Positions 41,406 to 52,849 of a stretch of DNA of 64,000 nt are shown one piece after another. The DNA comes from Synanceia verrucosa (Eukaryota; Chordata; Actinopteri; Perciformes; Synanceiidae): contig CM056556.1 in assembly GCA_029721515.1 (NCBI GenBank), positions 12,792,098-12,856,097 of the forward strand. Reading direction: 5' to 3'. Made by a program: the position numbers and the translations under genes. The notes beneath the pieces were generated by a model. That model was not told where the DNA came from and made no database searches. It was given only the letters and a program-made list of their open reading frames with translations. Positions within the stretch are counted from its first letter, which is position 1; every line of letters starts with the position of its first letter.

Positions 41406-42217
41406 AGGCCTTTTATAGATTTATATTTTGGTGTCCAGTTACGCTTGTGATGGTTCTTTCTTGTTCTCTCCGTGATTTTCTGTCCCCTCTAGGGATGGAA
41501 ATTAGATTAGGACTTTGTAAGAGGATATTCTATTTCAGTTTTTTCCCTCCTCTGCTTTTTCGTTCGTTGTCCAGAATGACCTTTTCGGAAATCTAATTTG
41601 GATTTTTTTTTTCTCCCTGACAACGGCATTTTTCTTCACTACTTGCTGTAACACAGATGTTTGTCCCTTGGATTTAAGCAGTGGAGAATTCTGGAAAGGC
41701 CCTATTTTCAGACTTGAAGAAGGAGAAATCATGGTATCCAGTTACGTCTATCTTTTGGTCCCTGATCAGCAGAAATTCAACTTTATAATGAAGACCTATC
41801 ACTGAACACTGTCTGCTTTCAGTGACATTAAATTGGATAACTATCAAGCGGAGGACTCTTGGGTTTTATGGAGAAGCAGCTGTGACTTGAGTTCAGCCTG
41901 TTGACTCAACTAATGTATGAATCTTAATTTCTCCAAAGCAAAGTTTAGTAATCAGTCTGAGTTAGTTATTGCCTTTCTTGTTTGACTCTGTGACTGATGT
42001 TCAACACTCACGTGGTTCCTCATAAAGGTGGCAGGCTTAGCCATTACCACAGTTAACATTTTGGGTATGCTCTGTTTGCTTTCTTCAGTATTTCATAATG
42101 TTCGATCACAGTCTTCTCATAGACAGGAATGGTCTCTGCATAAACACCCAATAGACTGTGTAGCATACAGGTGTCACCATCCCTAAGGATTGTACAGTTG
42201 ACAGTTGTTGATAAATC

Positions 42218-42223
42218 AATAAA
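42218..42223 (+). terminator. distal poly(A) signal AATAAA
   Basis: A canonical AATAAA is followed by CTGTTTTTATATAT. Unique sequence up to here and repeat sequence soon after (42300 on) fit this as the end of the long 3'UTR. Confidence 0.5.
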
Positions 42224-42299
42224 CTGTTTTTATATATAAAAAATAATCATGGCTGAATTTCTATAGTTCTGGTGCCGTGCTACTGTTGCACGTTTTAAA

Positions 42300-42660
42300 G
42301 AGATAATTAAATATTTGAGAAGTGAGCTCATTGGCTTTCTTGCTGAGAGTTAGATGAGAAGACTCACTCCTTCCATGACTCGTGCTCAGTGAATATGAAG
42401 CCACAGACAGTTAGCTTAGCATCACTGAAATTTGGACGAACCAGTTGGACTTGCTCTGTCTGAAACTAAATCTGCCCATCAACAAGACAGCACAGTGGTG
42501 ACGACTCCAGGAAGCTCAGAAGCCAAAAATAGCACATCACATCATAAAACCACAATGTTGTTTTTACACTTACATTTACCACACACATGCCTTGGAAATA
42601 GTATCTTGGCATGATGATGACAAATCTTATTTCCCAAAATGTCAAACTATTCCTTTAAGG
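42300..42660. mobile_element. Foldback MITE, same family as introns 9 and 13
   Basis: CTTGCTGAGAGTTAGATGAG then AAGAC, CAGTTAGCTTAGCATC and CCCAAAATGTCAAACTATTC are diagnostic blocks of this common fish repeat. It lies directly past the distal poly(A) signal. Confidence 0.65.
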
Positions 42661-44346
42661 AAGGCAGATTTATATTAATTGAGTTGCATTAATATTTGCT
42701 GATGTGGGACAGGGTGTGTAAATCTGACTGCACCAATACCTGTGGGAAACACTGCATGTGTTGACATGCTGAATGTCTCCTGGCTTGACTCTAAAGCAGA
42801 AATGTGTCCTCAAAATGCACATAGCCCTGTGAGCTGCAGACGAGGGCTGTCCCTGGCTCTAGTGTGCATCTAATGCAGATGCAGACTTACTCACAGCCTG
42901 TCCTTGACAGAAAATGGAAGTGCATCTGTAAATGGCTGTAAATGCATTCACACAGGACTTGACAACTGTCTCAGGAGAGCCACAGACATGAGAGGAAGAT
43001 CGTCTGGGTGCTGTTAGAGAAGATGGCTTTAACTAAAAAAAAGTACTGACTCTAACAAATTGTGGTCACTGTCAGCCGCCAATTTCTTTCAGGGTTGTAT
43101 CTGGTGACTGCACTGAAGCCGCACAGCCATCTCAGGCTGCTACAATAAGGCAGATTTTTTATTCAGTGCCACTTCACAAATATGATGCAAACACTGCTCT
43201 CAAGTCCTGTTGAGTGGTCTTTTGGTAGCTGAGTACGTTTGGACAGGATGAGGTGAATGTCCCAGTCCTTCCACTCCCGAGCAAGGCTCTCTTCTAGGAC
43301 CCTGTGCATGAAGCTGTGAGCCCTCATACGGCTGCCTCTTCAGAGATGTTGTTGTTAGATTATAAAAGCAGGACTGGATGCTTTCAGCATGGAGCCAGCC
43401 GCCGCGCTCTGCTCTCACGGGCTCATTTGTTAAAAGCTATAGTCTTTCTTTTCCCATATTGCTGAAGTGTGTACTTCCTGTGTGCAATTGTAGCTTAAGC
43501 TCCTTGCTCAAGGAGAATTTCCTTCCTCACTTAATCAAACAGAGGAATATCTGCAGATGAAAGGTTGTACCTCTGAGTGGCTGTTGCTGGACACTGAGGG
43601 GGTCATTGTCTCTCGCCTTCCGCTGATCTCCCTCTCAATGGAGGGCTTTCAGCAGGTTCTCATGCGAAAGCCCATGCTGCCTCACTCTATTTAGAGGAGG
43701 GCTACACTGCAGACTGAGAAACTTGAGTGGCTTAAGTGTTTTACAGCAGTACTTAACATAGGAACATTGGCAAATTCTTTACTTCTGCTCAGATTGTCGG
43801 AGCTAAGACTCAAAGACCCTACAGAAGATTGGGGGGTCTGTAATGCCAGTGTATGGGAACACACATGCAAACCACTGTGAATGCTTTTTTTTTTAGTTGC
43901 CAGGCATTGATCACAGTCCACCAGAATCCTGGCTGGTTCGTTTGGCTGGCTTTTTCTGTTTTCTGCCCTCCCCCATCATTCACACAGAGAATCAGCTTTT
44001 TTCTCTCTGTTTTTTCCCAACAGCGAGGGACTGGCACCGTGCTGAAATGCAGAATAATAATCCCCTAATCACCTGAGTATTGCCAGTCCTGGGTTTTATC
44101 TGCAATGGATGTGAAAGCCCCCAGTGCCTAGTGATTACAGCATTTGATCTGGGTAATAATGTCTTCACTGTTGCCCTGCCTAGGGCCTGGAGGCAGTGCA
44201 GCTCTAATCCATGGTGCATTCTAGTGGAATCGCATTACACAAAGACCACCAGGGTTCTCCACTGGAGGGGTGGGGTGGGGTTAAAGGAGGAGGTTGCCAT
44301 GGAAACAAGCTCCTCTCTCTCCATCTCCCTCTCTCTCTGTGCATCT
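42661..44346. other. Gene-free unique sequence
   Basis: No gene or known repeat was recognised in the proximal 3' flank of tle3. Confidence 0.3.
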
Positions 44347-44374
44347 CCCCCCCCCCCACACACACACACACACA
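44347..44374. repeat. C-run plus (CA)n microsatellite
   Basis: Eleven C are followed by a CA run. Confidence 0.95.
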
Positions 44375-45978
44375 ATATACACTCTCTCCTGAGATAGATA
44401 AGCAAAGGACAGGTTCTATGTTTACTTTCCATGGGCCCTCCAATCCCTGAGCGGGCTGAGCCCTGATAACGCGAGGCCCGTACAGCCAGCGACCACTGAC
44501 AGCAGATAAGCACCCCAGCAGAGCAGAGCAGTCATCACCCTCCAACCAGGATGAACAAACCTGGGAGACCCGGATTCATTTGGATTAGACTGGATTGCTG
44601 CTGCTGTCACTGCCGCCGCTGTGTTCAGACTATTGATGTTCGCAGGACTTTCTACGTGAGAACTTGATGTTGCACTTCACCCCACGGAGACTCAGAGCTC
44701 AGTCAGAGGACACAGTAATGAAGTGGATGCTATTTTAGATATTGAGGTCAAGGGACCGTCTGCACTGGGCAAGTTCGTGACACCACAGTTGGAAAAACTG
44801 AATTCCTCCCAGTGTGTCCTGAGGAGCAGATGACCACATATTATCAGTACATTTTTTTCATCTTCTTGTTTCTGCCCTGTTTGTAATTTTCCACTGGAAG
44901 ACCAGTTGGGACGTTCCTTTGTGCTGTTCCAAGTATCCAGTAAAACTCAGTAATTCAGTACCACAGTAATTAGATTTGTGTTATAGTCTACTAATGCCCT
45001 GAGAAGGAACCAAGACATTCTTTGATGTGGAGATGAAGACAGCTACAAGTACTTCTTTATAATGTGCATTATGCTAACATGGTAATTATATTTCCACACA
45101 CATTCTTTGATTAAGGCACAGCTGGAGGTGTATAAGCAACACGACTAATTACAGAGGAAATGGTGGTATTGAGCTAAATTGGTGGGAGCTGAATTTCCCT
45201 TTGGCCCCCTCTTCTGTCTCTGTTTACTTGTAAGATGTATTTATTTTAAATAAATCTGATTAACAGCCTGAGCACATACTCTGAATTTAAAGGGGGGCGC
45301 AGTTTATTGTTGGAGTTGATTCAACACCTTGTAATTAAGGAAATTAGGACCAAAATATTACTAACATTTCCTAAACAGCCTCAGGCCTTCTGTTTGTCTG
45401 TTCTCTCTGAGGTTGTTGAATATGATGGGATAGCCACATTTTTATCTATAAGCCCGTATATAAAGCACAACAGTGATACTTAATAGTATGTTTTGTTGTC
45501 ATGCAGGAGATGTTTATGGATTATTATGTAGTCCCACTCAGTTTATGGATGAATAAATGGAAAAAATGCATCCACCAGTCAGTGTCTCCTGTAGCTTGTC
45601 ACTATATTTTTCATCTTTATATTTTGTAATTTGGATTGCATAAACTAGCTGCACACCCTGACACACCCTCTCCTGTCATAAACGCCATTTAGGCCTGGGG
45701 CATCCCTAGTAGTTAATGAAATTTTAATATGACTACTGTGTTGCCATTTAATTTGGATATTATACAAGGGATTTTATGTTAACTGTACATTAACGTGTGA
45801 TTGCAGCTGCACACCGGCGACATGCTTAATCAGTGTGACGTGATTGGTGCTAGATTAAAACAAAGAGTCTAATGATTAACTCTACAGTTTACCTTTAACA
45901 TTTCGGCTAGCGAGGTGCCAGCTGAGAGTTAAATACAATATACTGTTATGTTATTTATCATACACAAATTATAATTCA
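44375..45978. promoter_or_regulatory. Unique non-coding stretch, candidate conserved elements
   Basis: No gene was recognised. 45060-45400 and 45650-45900 are rich in TAATTA cores with complex flanks. Conservation was not tested. Confidence 0.25.
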
Positions 45979-46173
45979 GCTATAGTTAGCTATATGGTTA
46001 GCTGTGGTTAGTTATGGTTACTGTAGCTACGTATATGGTTAGCTGTGGTTAGCTATACGGTTAGCTGTGGTTAGCTATGGTTAGCTGTGGTTAGCTATAG
46101 TTAGCTATACGGTTAGCTGTTGTTAGCTGTGGTTAGCTATATGGTTAGCTGTGGTTAGCTGTGGTTAGCTATC
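45979..46173. repeat. GGTTAGCTGT/GGTTAGCTAT minisatellite
   Basis: About 195 bp of a 10-bp unit, alternating GTGGTTAGCT with TATGGTTAGCT or TACGGTTAGCT, with a few shortened units (ATAGTTAGCT). Confidence 0.95.
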
Positions 46174-46238
46174 GTCTAGCACTTGGCTAAGCTAATCAGA
46201 AGTATGGAATCGACGGCTGTGGTTAATTTAACTATATT

Positions 46239-46500
46239 GTGACAAATTGTCCGTTTTTAACAGCGTATTGGTCACACAGTTTATCCACAGAGAAGTGTAT
46301 TTCGCTGGAGGGATTATATAATGTGTTTTGTGGACGTTTTGATTACATTTTCTGCCGTGAAGAGGCGCCGCTATCGGGATACTTTGCAGCCGACATAAAG
46401 TTCAGTCCTCAGGTGCTTCAGAGGAAACACAACAGCAACCTTTGAAGCCTTCAGACGGTGTGACAGCAGCTCCAGGTACATTTTAAATTAACTCTGAAGA
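46239..46500 (+). other. Exon-like block beside the minisatellite, possibly repeat-derived
   Basis: A stretch with CpG (GAGGCGCCGCTATCGGGATA) and a 68-codon ORF ends at a good donor (CTCCAG/GTACAT at 46476). I vaguely recall similar sequence as a dispersed fish repeat. The ORF has no domain I recognise. Confidence 0.25.
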
Positions 46501-47504
46501 AATAAAAATGCCCAGACTTTTGTCAAATCAAGCTAACTCGGTTAGCTAACACAGGTTGATTTGACTGGAAGCACAAGGGTCGAAAGCCCTCATTACAGAT
46601 TATTCTGAATTTAGAATGGATTATTGTGTTGTGCAGATTAATGCTTCTTCAGTTACTTCATATCACAGAATATTAGAACATTGCTCGCATGGTGGATGTT
46701 AAGGCAAATAATATGATATTATTGTATTATTGCTTTTTTTGTGTTGTAGTTCAGATTTTCATAGAAAGACATATCTATGGTTTTGATTTATTTTCAGTTT
46801 AATTGTAGTCATGATCTCACAACAATCCCATACATCATGTTTGCACCAGTGCACTTGGTGATCAGATGTTTCTTTTTCAATTGAAGAATGAGTAGTAAGT
46901 ATACATCTTCTTTGGGACACATATCCAAATAGTTTACATTTCAGTTCTAACAGCTCAGTAGTTTGACTAGTGAGTGGGAAAGGTCATATTTTTACCCCTT
47001 ATCTGAGCAATACTGTCTCATACGTTTGTGTCTTGTACTCCGTTTGGGAACTCTGGTCCTTTTGCTCTCCTCAGACCATAATGCTGAGTGGTTTTGTTTC
47101 AGTGTTGCTGTCGGGCCCTGTAGTCACCATTGGAGAGGTGCAGAGAGCAGGCTGCACTGTGAGAGGTATGGACTTTGATCACCAGATTGTCCACCCTTGT
47201 CTCTTGGCTTTTTGGAACACTCTTACATTTATAAGTGGCTGTATGATCTCTGTGCTGGAGCGCTCAGGTCTGTCCAAATACTCTGTATTCTTGAAGTTCA
47301 AGTGTTATTCTCAGCCACTACACCTACTGGGCCTCAGGAACAAAACATTTTGTAGATCAAGGGTTTCAATCTGGACCACCGTTATACACAATCTAGCAGT
47401 CTAGCATTTTTCATTGGTAGATTGATCTGGATACGTTGTTTAAAGATAGAAAATAGTGAAAAATTACAGAATTTTCCACAGCCCAGCATTTTCAAAATTT
47501 ATGA

Positions 47505-47843
47505 AATGAACATCTCTTTCGCATCTCCTTTTCGTCCATTTCACGTTACAAATGAATAATTTAACAATGCTGTTGGTGCATTATTATTTTTTTTTGCTGA
47601 ATTACAGGAGAAGCTTGGACAGATTAATGGTAAATCTAATTTTATCAGCATGTTTGATCTTTAGTTAGGACTGTGTTGTTAATTTCCTTGATTTTTTTTG
47701 AATGGAGTTGTGCTTCATGACCCGCCAGCACGTCTCTGAAAACACATTTCAGGCAGTTTGTCCAAGTAGAGTTACTGTTATGCAAATCAGAGCATTACTG
47801 ACGATTAATCATGTTAACGCGACAATTTCGACAGACCTAATTT
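47505..47843 (+). mobile_element. hAT-like MITE, same family as 56519-56957
   Basis: GAATTACAGGAGAAGCTTGG, GGAGTTGTGCTTCATGACCC and CAGTTTGTCCAAGTAGAGTT match copies at about 4525-4790 and, inverted, 56560-56790. It ends GTTAACGCGACAATTTCGAC then AGACCTAAT, resembling a degenerate CAGCCCTA end. Confidence 0.6.
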
Positions 47844-50800
47844 TATTCAACAAACAGTATGTAACCCAAAGCAGGTTATTTATTACAAAGTAAAGCATTT
47901 GAGGTATGTACTATGTCAATAAATGAATCAATTCATCAACTTGCAGTTGCAGTACTAAGATTTTGTTGATTTTTTTTAAAAACTTGCTTATATTTTACTA
48001 TTTATAGTTGCAGTTTTGAGTTATGAGTAAAACCGTAGGTGTGATTTCAAGACAGCTCTGCAGGGTATTTACTTAAAAATACATTAAAGTAAACCAAGGA
48101 AAATGTTGACACCAGACTAATGAGATTCATTTGATGAAATTGTTTGTGAAACTGGATTTTTTTGCCCCTTCTTCCGGTCTCTGGTGATACTTTTTTCCTG
48201 GTAAACACTTTATTTCTATTCCTGTTTGGTTCATTGAAGCATCTGTCATTCCCAGTGCTCCCACTGCGCCTGACAAAATCAGAGCCATGTTAGATTGAAA
48301 AGACTGAGGGGCAATCTTTCAAATGGATCTCTTTTTCAAAAATATATTATGACATAATCATGTTTTCTCCCTAAAAGCCCAGGGGAGGCCTGTCTGTCAG
48401 ATTGCGGTCCTCTCTTGGCTGCCTGGCCTGAACAGAAACAGCAGTTGTGTGTTAATAGAACCCAGAGGCGCTCTGAAACCTTACCCATTCTGCTTTACGC
48501 TCTCAGCCAGGAGATTAAAGTCAGGGAAACATTACAGGAGGCTGGATAATTGCCCCTGTGTCTCCACCAGACAAAAGGCAACGCTCTGGCAATTCCCTCG
48601 GTAAATTGTCAAGAGAGGCTCAAGGATCCTTCAAGGCTGCAGCAAATTGTACATTGCTGTCTAACAAACTACCAATCTCTGGATATTATGAGGCTTCCAT
48701 ATATCCTTGGCCATAATGACAGCTTGCTCTGCTATAATGGAGTGCAGGCACAAGATAGCTTTTGTGAACACACTTCCAATAGAAAAATTACTACCTTAGT
48801 TTGCCGTCTGGATTTTTTTCTTTCTCTCTTTTGTTCCCATTTGTATTTTGATTTTTCTCCTATCATTTTTTTTATTTTCGTTTTTATTCAGAGCTGAGTG
48901 TCGGCCGCTGCCACCAACAGATGATTGCAACCTTTCCTCTTGAGGACCACTTGATCCCCTGACAGGGAAAAAAATCTGCAAGCAGTTAATGAGTTGCCAT
49001 CCATGCCTAGTGTTAAGGGCGTCTACACATTAACAGAGGCTTTTGCCAGGGCTCTCCTTCACTGCCTTGCTCTTGCTACCACTTTCTCCTTCCTCCTCCC
49101 TCCTCCTCCTCCTCCTCCTCCATCTTGCGCTCCCGTCTGCTCTTCAATTTTCTCCCTCTACCTGCCTGCTTCACGCTCCAGCAGCTCTGTGGCAGCAGCA
49201 GCGCTGTCTGGCTTCGGCTCTGAGCGGCACTCATTGTCAGCACAGTTCATGTTTAGAATTAGCCGTTTAATGAGAACAAAAGAAATTAATTGGTGGTTTA
49301 AGCCTAATGAGACGTCTGTGAAATTACCGGGCCTCATCAATAGAAACAAATAAAATCCTCCAGCTTGTTGTTGTGGAGCATTATTCTGACAAAGCTTTTG
49401 ACACAGTGATGAATAGCAGGTCAGGAGAGACCATCTGTGCTTTTTTAAACCCCTGCAGGAGGGGGAAGGAATGTGGGCTGGCTGGAAGAGATGGTGATAA
49501 AAGAGGGAGAGAGAAGGGAAAAAACAAATTCACCGGCTTTATTCATCGCCCTTTAGCATGATACCGCTGTCTAACCATGGTTACAAAGGAAATAAAAAAC
49601 ACGGTCATTAGCATGTGAAAGGCGCTGGGTCTCTGACTATGCGTCCAGAAAGCCAAAGAGCTCTGATTTCGAGGGATATTTAACCTCCATTCAGACAGCA
49701 ACAAAGGCCTGGCTGTCGCGCTGAGAGCGGTGGTTCAGCCTGATTGGTGCTCTGGAGGGGGGGGGTTGGACAGGCAGGATCACAGACCTCATTTGTTCCC
49801 CCTCTTTACTTTAGCCTGTCTCTATTCCCACTGAAGAGCAGCATTTCCCCCCCAATAACCCCCCCCCCCTCCTCTCAAAGTTGTTATGTATGACCTGAGG
49901 AATAAATGGGATGGGAAGGGGCTGAGGAGGCAGCACTGAAAGGAGTAATACATCTCTATCGTGTTCGGTGACCTTTATTTACAGCACGTCCAGCATCGTC
50001 GCCATCCATGTTGTGTGTCTGCCTCACTTCCTTTGCTTTTAATGCCCCAGTATGGAGGTTGTGGATGTGATGGAGGTGGTTATCTGCCCGTCTTCCGCCC
50101 CGCCGGCAGTGAGTGAGGCCTACCCTTTGCTCTCTGCGGCCACCCAGCAGGGCCCTGCCCTGCCTGTTTGTGTATCATGGAGAAACTGTTTGCTTTCCTG
50201 TGCTGATCAAATAAACAAGCCATGTCTTTGGGGGCGGGAGGGTTTGAGGAGTGTTGTCTGTGTGTTGTTTAGCTCTCTGGGTGTAGATAAGGAATTGTTT
50301 GATGGGGTAGAGAGAAACGAGAGCGATTCAGGTCAGCTAATCTGATTTACACAGAGATGGTCTGGCCATGGCAGGGAGCAGTAATTACATAGAGGGATTA
50401 GAAGCCCCCCAAAGCAGAGAGGAGAGAGGGGTGGAGGCTTAAAGGCCGGAGAACTGCTCGAGTATGTTGCCGCAACAACAACAGCTTGAGCAGTTCTCTG
50501 CACCGATTAAAAATGGCTGAGATGGCGCTCAAATAAAACGGGGCATTTGGCTCAAGTAAAATTACTTAGCTTGTTTACATGCATTCACATCTGCTTATTT
50601 ACACATGCTTTGATCACATGATTATCAGAGTTTTCTGTGGCCAAAAATTACAGCTGCGTCTTCCAGGATACCAGCTGATGTTTTTTTCTTTATGTAGTAC
50701 ACGGCATAAAAGTCACGTGTTATGTCTACCTTACTCTGGAGCACCCTCTCTGTCACGGCTGCAGCTGCTCTGTTTGAGTGTGCTTTTGTGCAAAACATCA

Positions 50801-52812
50801 TTTGCAGATTGATCAGTTTCAGCCTCGGCATTCTGTTCACGATCAGCTATTTTTTCTATTTTGCAGCTACTAGGTACGCTGAGCGAATCTTCAGCGCCTC
50901 TCTCGTTGCCATTTGTCTGGGTATTTAAAATGCACAGCTGAATAATTGCACTGCCAGAGCCATTACTTCATCCACAGGAATGACTTGCACGCTCGGCTGC
51001 TGTTTCTAGAGTGTGCTTGGCTAATCCACTCATTGCTTTGTGCATTCAGTGCTGTGAACCATAGGGCAGCCGCTTGGATGCCCGTGCATAAATTACTGCC
51101 ATGGAACATAAAATGCTGGGAGGATTTTCCTTAACGATCGCCAACGCTTTAAACGCTTCTGCTTGAACAGTCGATACTGCTCAGCCCATTCAATTATTCA
51201 GCGGCCCGTCCCTCATTAACAAAATTCTGACCTTGACATGTCTGCCCTATTTCTCTCCCCTGACAGACTCAGCTCTCCAAACGACTCTGTTTGCTCTGAT
51301 ATTGGCTTGGAAATCCATGCATATTGATAAGTTGTTTGCAGTGTAATTGAAAATGTCAGTTATGAGGCCTGTGCAGACAAAGGTCGGCCCCAAGAACAAA
51401 AGCTGACAGGTTGCTATGTATGGAGCATATATAGCGTAGAGATGAAGGAAAGCACAGTTCATTCTGATCTAGTGTAAATGTATATCTCACTATTTGTGTT
51501 ATTATGTGCCGAAACACAGATTGAACATTTAAGGATGTTTTAAATCTGAGGTAATTACATGACTCCACTCCTTATTTTCATAAAGTTTTATGGATCGGTT
51601 TGTGGTCACTTGATTGAAATTCTAATCTGTCTCCAAAGGTCAAATTGTTCATCATTCATATCTCATGGTCAGGGCAAACATCTATGGCTCAAAAGTTCGA
51701 TAGGACTTATGAATATTATGCTCTTCAAATTTTTAATCCGCCATCGCCTGAGGAGTCACAGGTGTCCTGCGGGTGCTGTCTTATCTCTGGGAAGTGTTGC
51801 ACCTTGTGCATCCGTGATGTGAAGTGTCAATCAAAAGCCGCCGCGCTCTGCATCTCGGAGTGCCACCCACTCACAATCTGACTGCCTTAATCTGCTCCGC
51901 AGGGGTGGGATCTGAGGGTAAAGTGCTCGCCACCATTTCTACATAAACAAAGATTTGAACCTCAATCCCCAGGAGCCTCAGCTGGCCGCCATGTCCCGTC
52001 CTGCCTGCAGGCACAGTGGCGACTGCCTGCTGGTTCTTTAATCGATTGCTAATGGGTTCAATTCCGTCGTTGAGGAGTTGCTTGGAACCTGGCCCTGAAA
52101 CTGAATGAAGTGGAAATACCATTTGCGGCTTTATGAGGCGTTATACTGCAGCGAGAGAACCTCTATTCGGTATGCTTCATAGCACTGCAGAGAGTTTTGC
52201 GCCACCGCTTGATGGTTTTTCTTACGCTGGCTCCCACCGATTTCGTCTCAGTGCTCTCCATTTACACCGTGCCCTAAAGCATTTACATCCATTCAATCTA
52301 CAACAAAATTGCTTTGCTTTGCTGCATTTTTCACAAGACTTGATGTGTAGGGTAATTACCATGGTATATCTCCCTTGTACACGAGGGCCTAGCAGACTCA
52401 TTCCTTTTTTAAGCTGCAATGTTATTCATCAGTTTTGATCAGCAGTGTGAAGCTACGACCTTGTGTAACTCAGAGGCTTCTGGGATCACTGTGTCGTATT
52501 ACCCACAGCAATGAGCTTGCACGTCAGACAGTATGAAATATATGAGTGCTGGAGAACTCATGAAACTGCACTTGTCCTTTTTTTTTATTGTGCTAACATG
52601 TTTCCACCTTCTGCACATTGTTGCAATGAGAGAGCTTGAGCCTCATACTCCGCAGATCTGCCCAGATTTCTGCAGCGCTCTTATGAACTCGCTCTGGCTG
52701 AAATGCAAAGCTAAGCAGCCAATGTTGCTCTACATTTCACATCCAGTCCCAGCAGACATGTGCTCTTTGAAGCATTTCTGGGCCAGGGATACAAGTCTTG
52801 TTTGTTCAGTAC
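47844..52812. promoter_or_regulatory. Long unique non-coding stretch, candidate conserved elements
   Basis: No gene was recognised. Blocks at 48380-48760, 49190-49340, 49540-49700, 51100-51260 and 51580-52430 are complex and enhancer-like (for example GTTTAATGAGAACAAAAGAA and TTAATTGGTGG). Two homopolymer runs occur: 9 G at 49756 and C-rich sequence at 49860. Confidence 0.25.
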
Positions 52813-52822
52813 TTCTGGAGGT

Positions 52823-52847
52823 GGGGGTGGGGGGGGAGGGGGAGGGG
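52823..52847 (+). repeat. G-rich tract with G-quadruplex potential
   Basis: The pattern is G5-T-G8-A-G5-A-G4, four runs with single-base loops. Confidence 0.85.
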
Positions 52848-52849
52848 AG

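Larger units (their letters stand above)
40993..42245 (+). other. tle3: tle3 3' untranslated region
   Basis: The sequence after the TAG stop has no conserved ORF. It holds an AATAAA at 41400-41405 and another at 42218-42223, followed by an AT-rich stretch. Either could end the mRNA, so short and long 3'UTR forms are plausible. The far end is inferred. Confidence 0.6.

Noticed and set aside
45979..46173. Interstitial telomere array
   Set aside because: The unit is GGTTAGCTGT with a 10-bp period and lacks the TTAGGG hexamer in tandem.
45979..46173. CRISPR-like array of regular repeats
   Set aside because: The units are contiguous with no unique spacers, and the sequence is vertebrate.
48796..49353. 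Exon-like sequence with long pyrimidine tracts and a Ser/Pro ORF
   Set aside because: The ORF comes from CTCCTC low-complexity repeats, and no coding pattern is visible.
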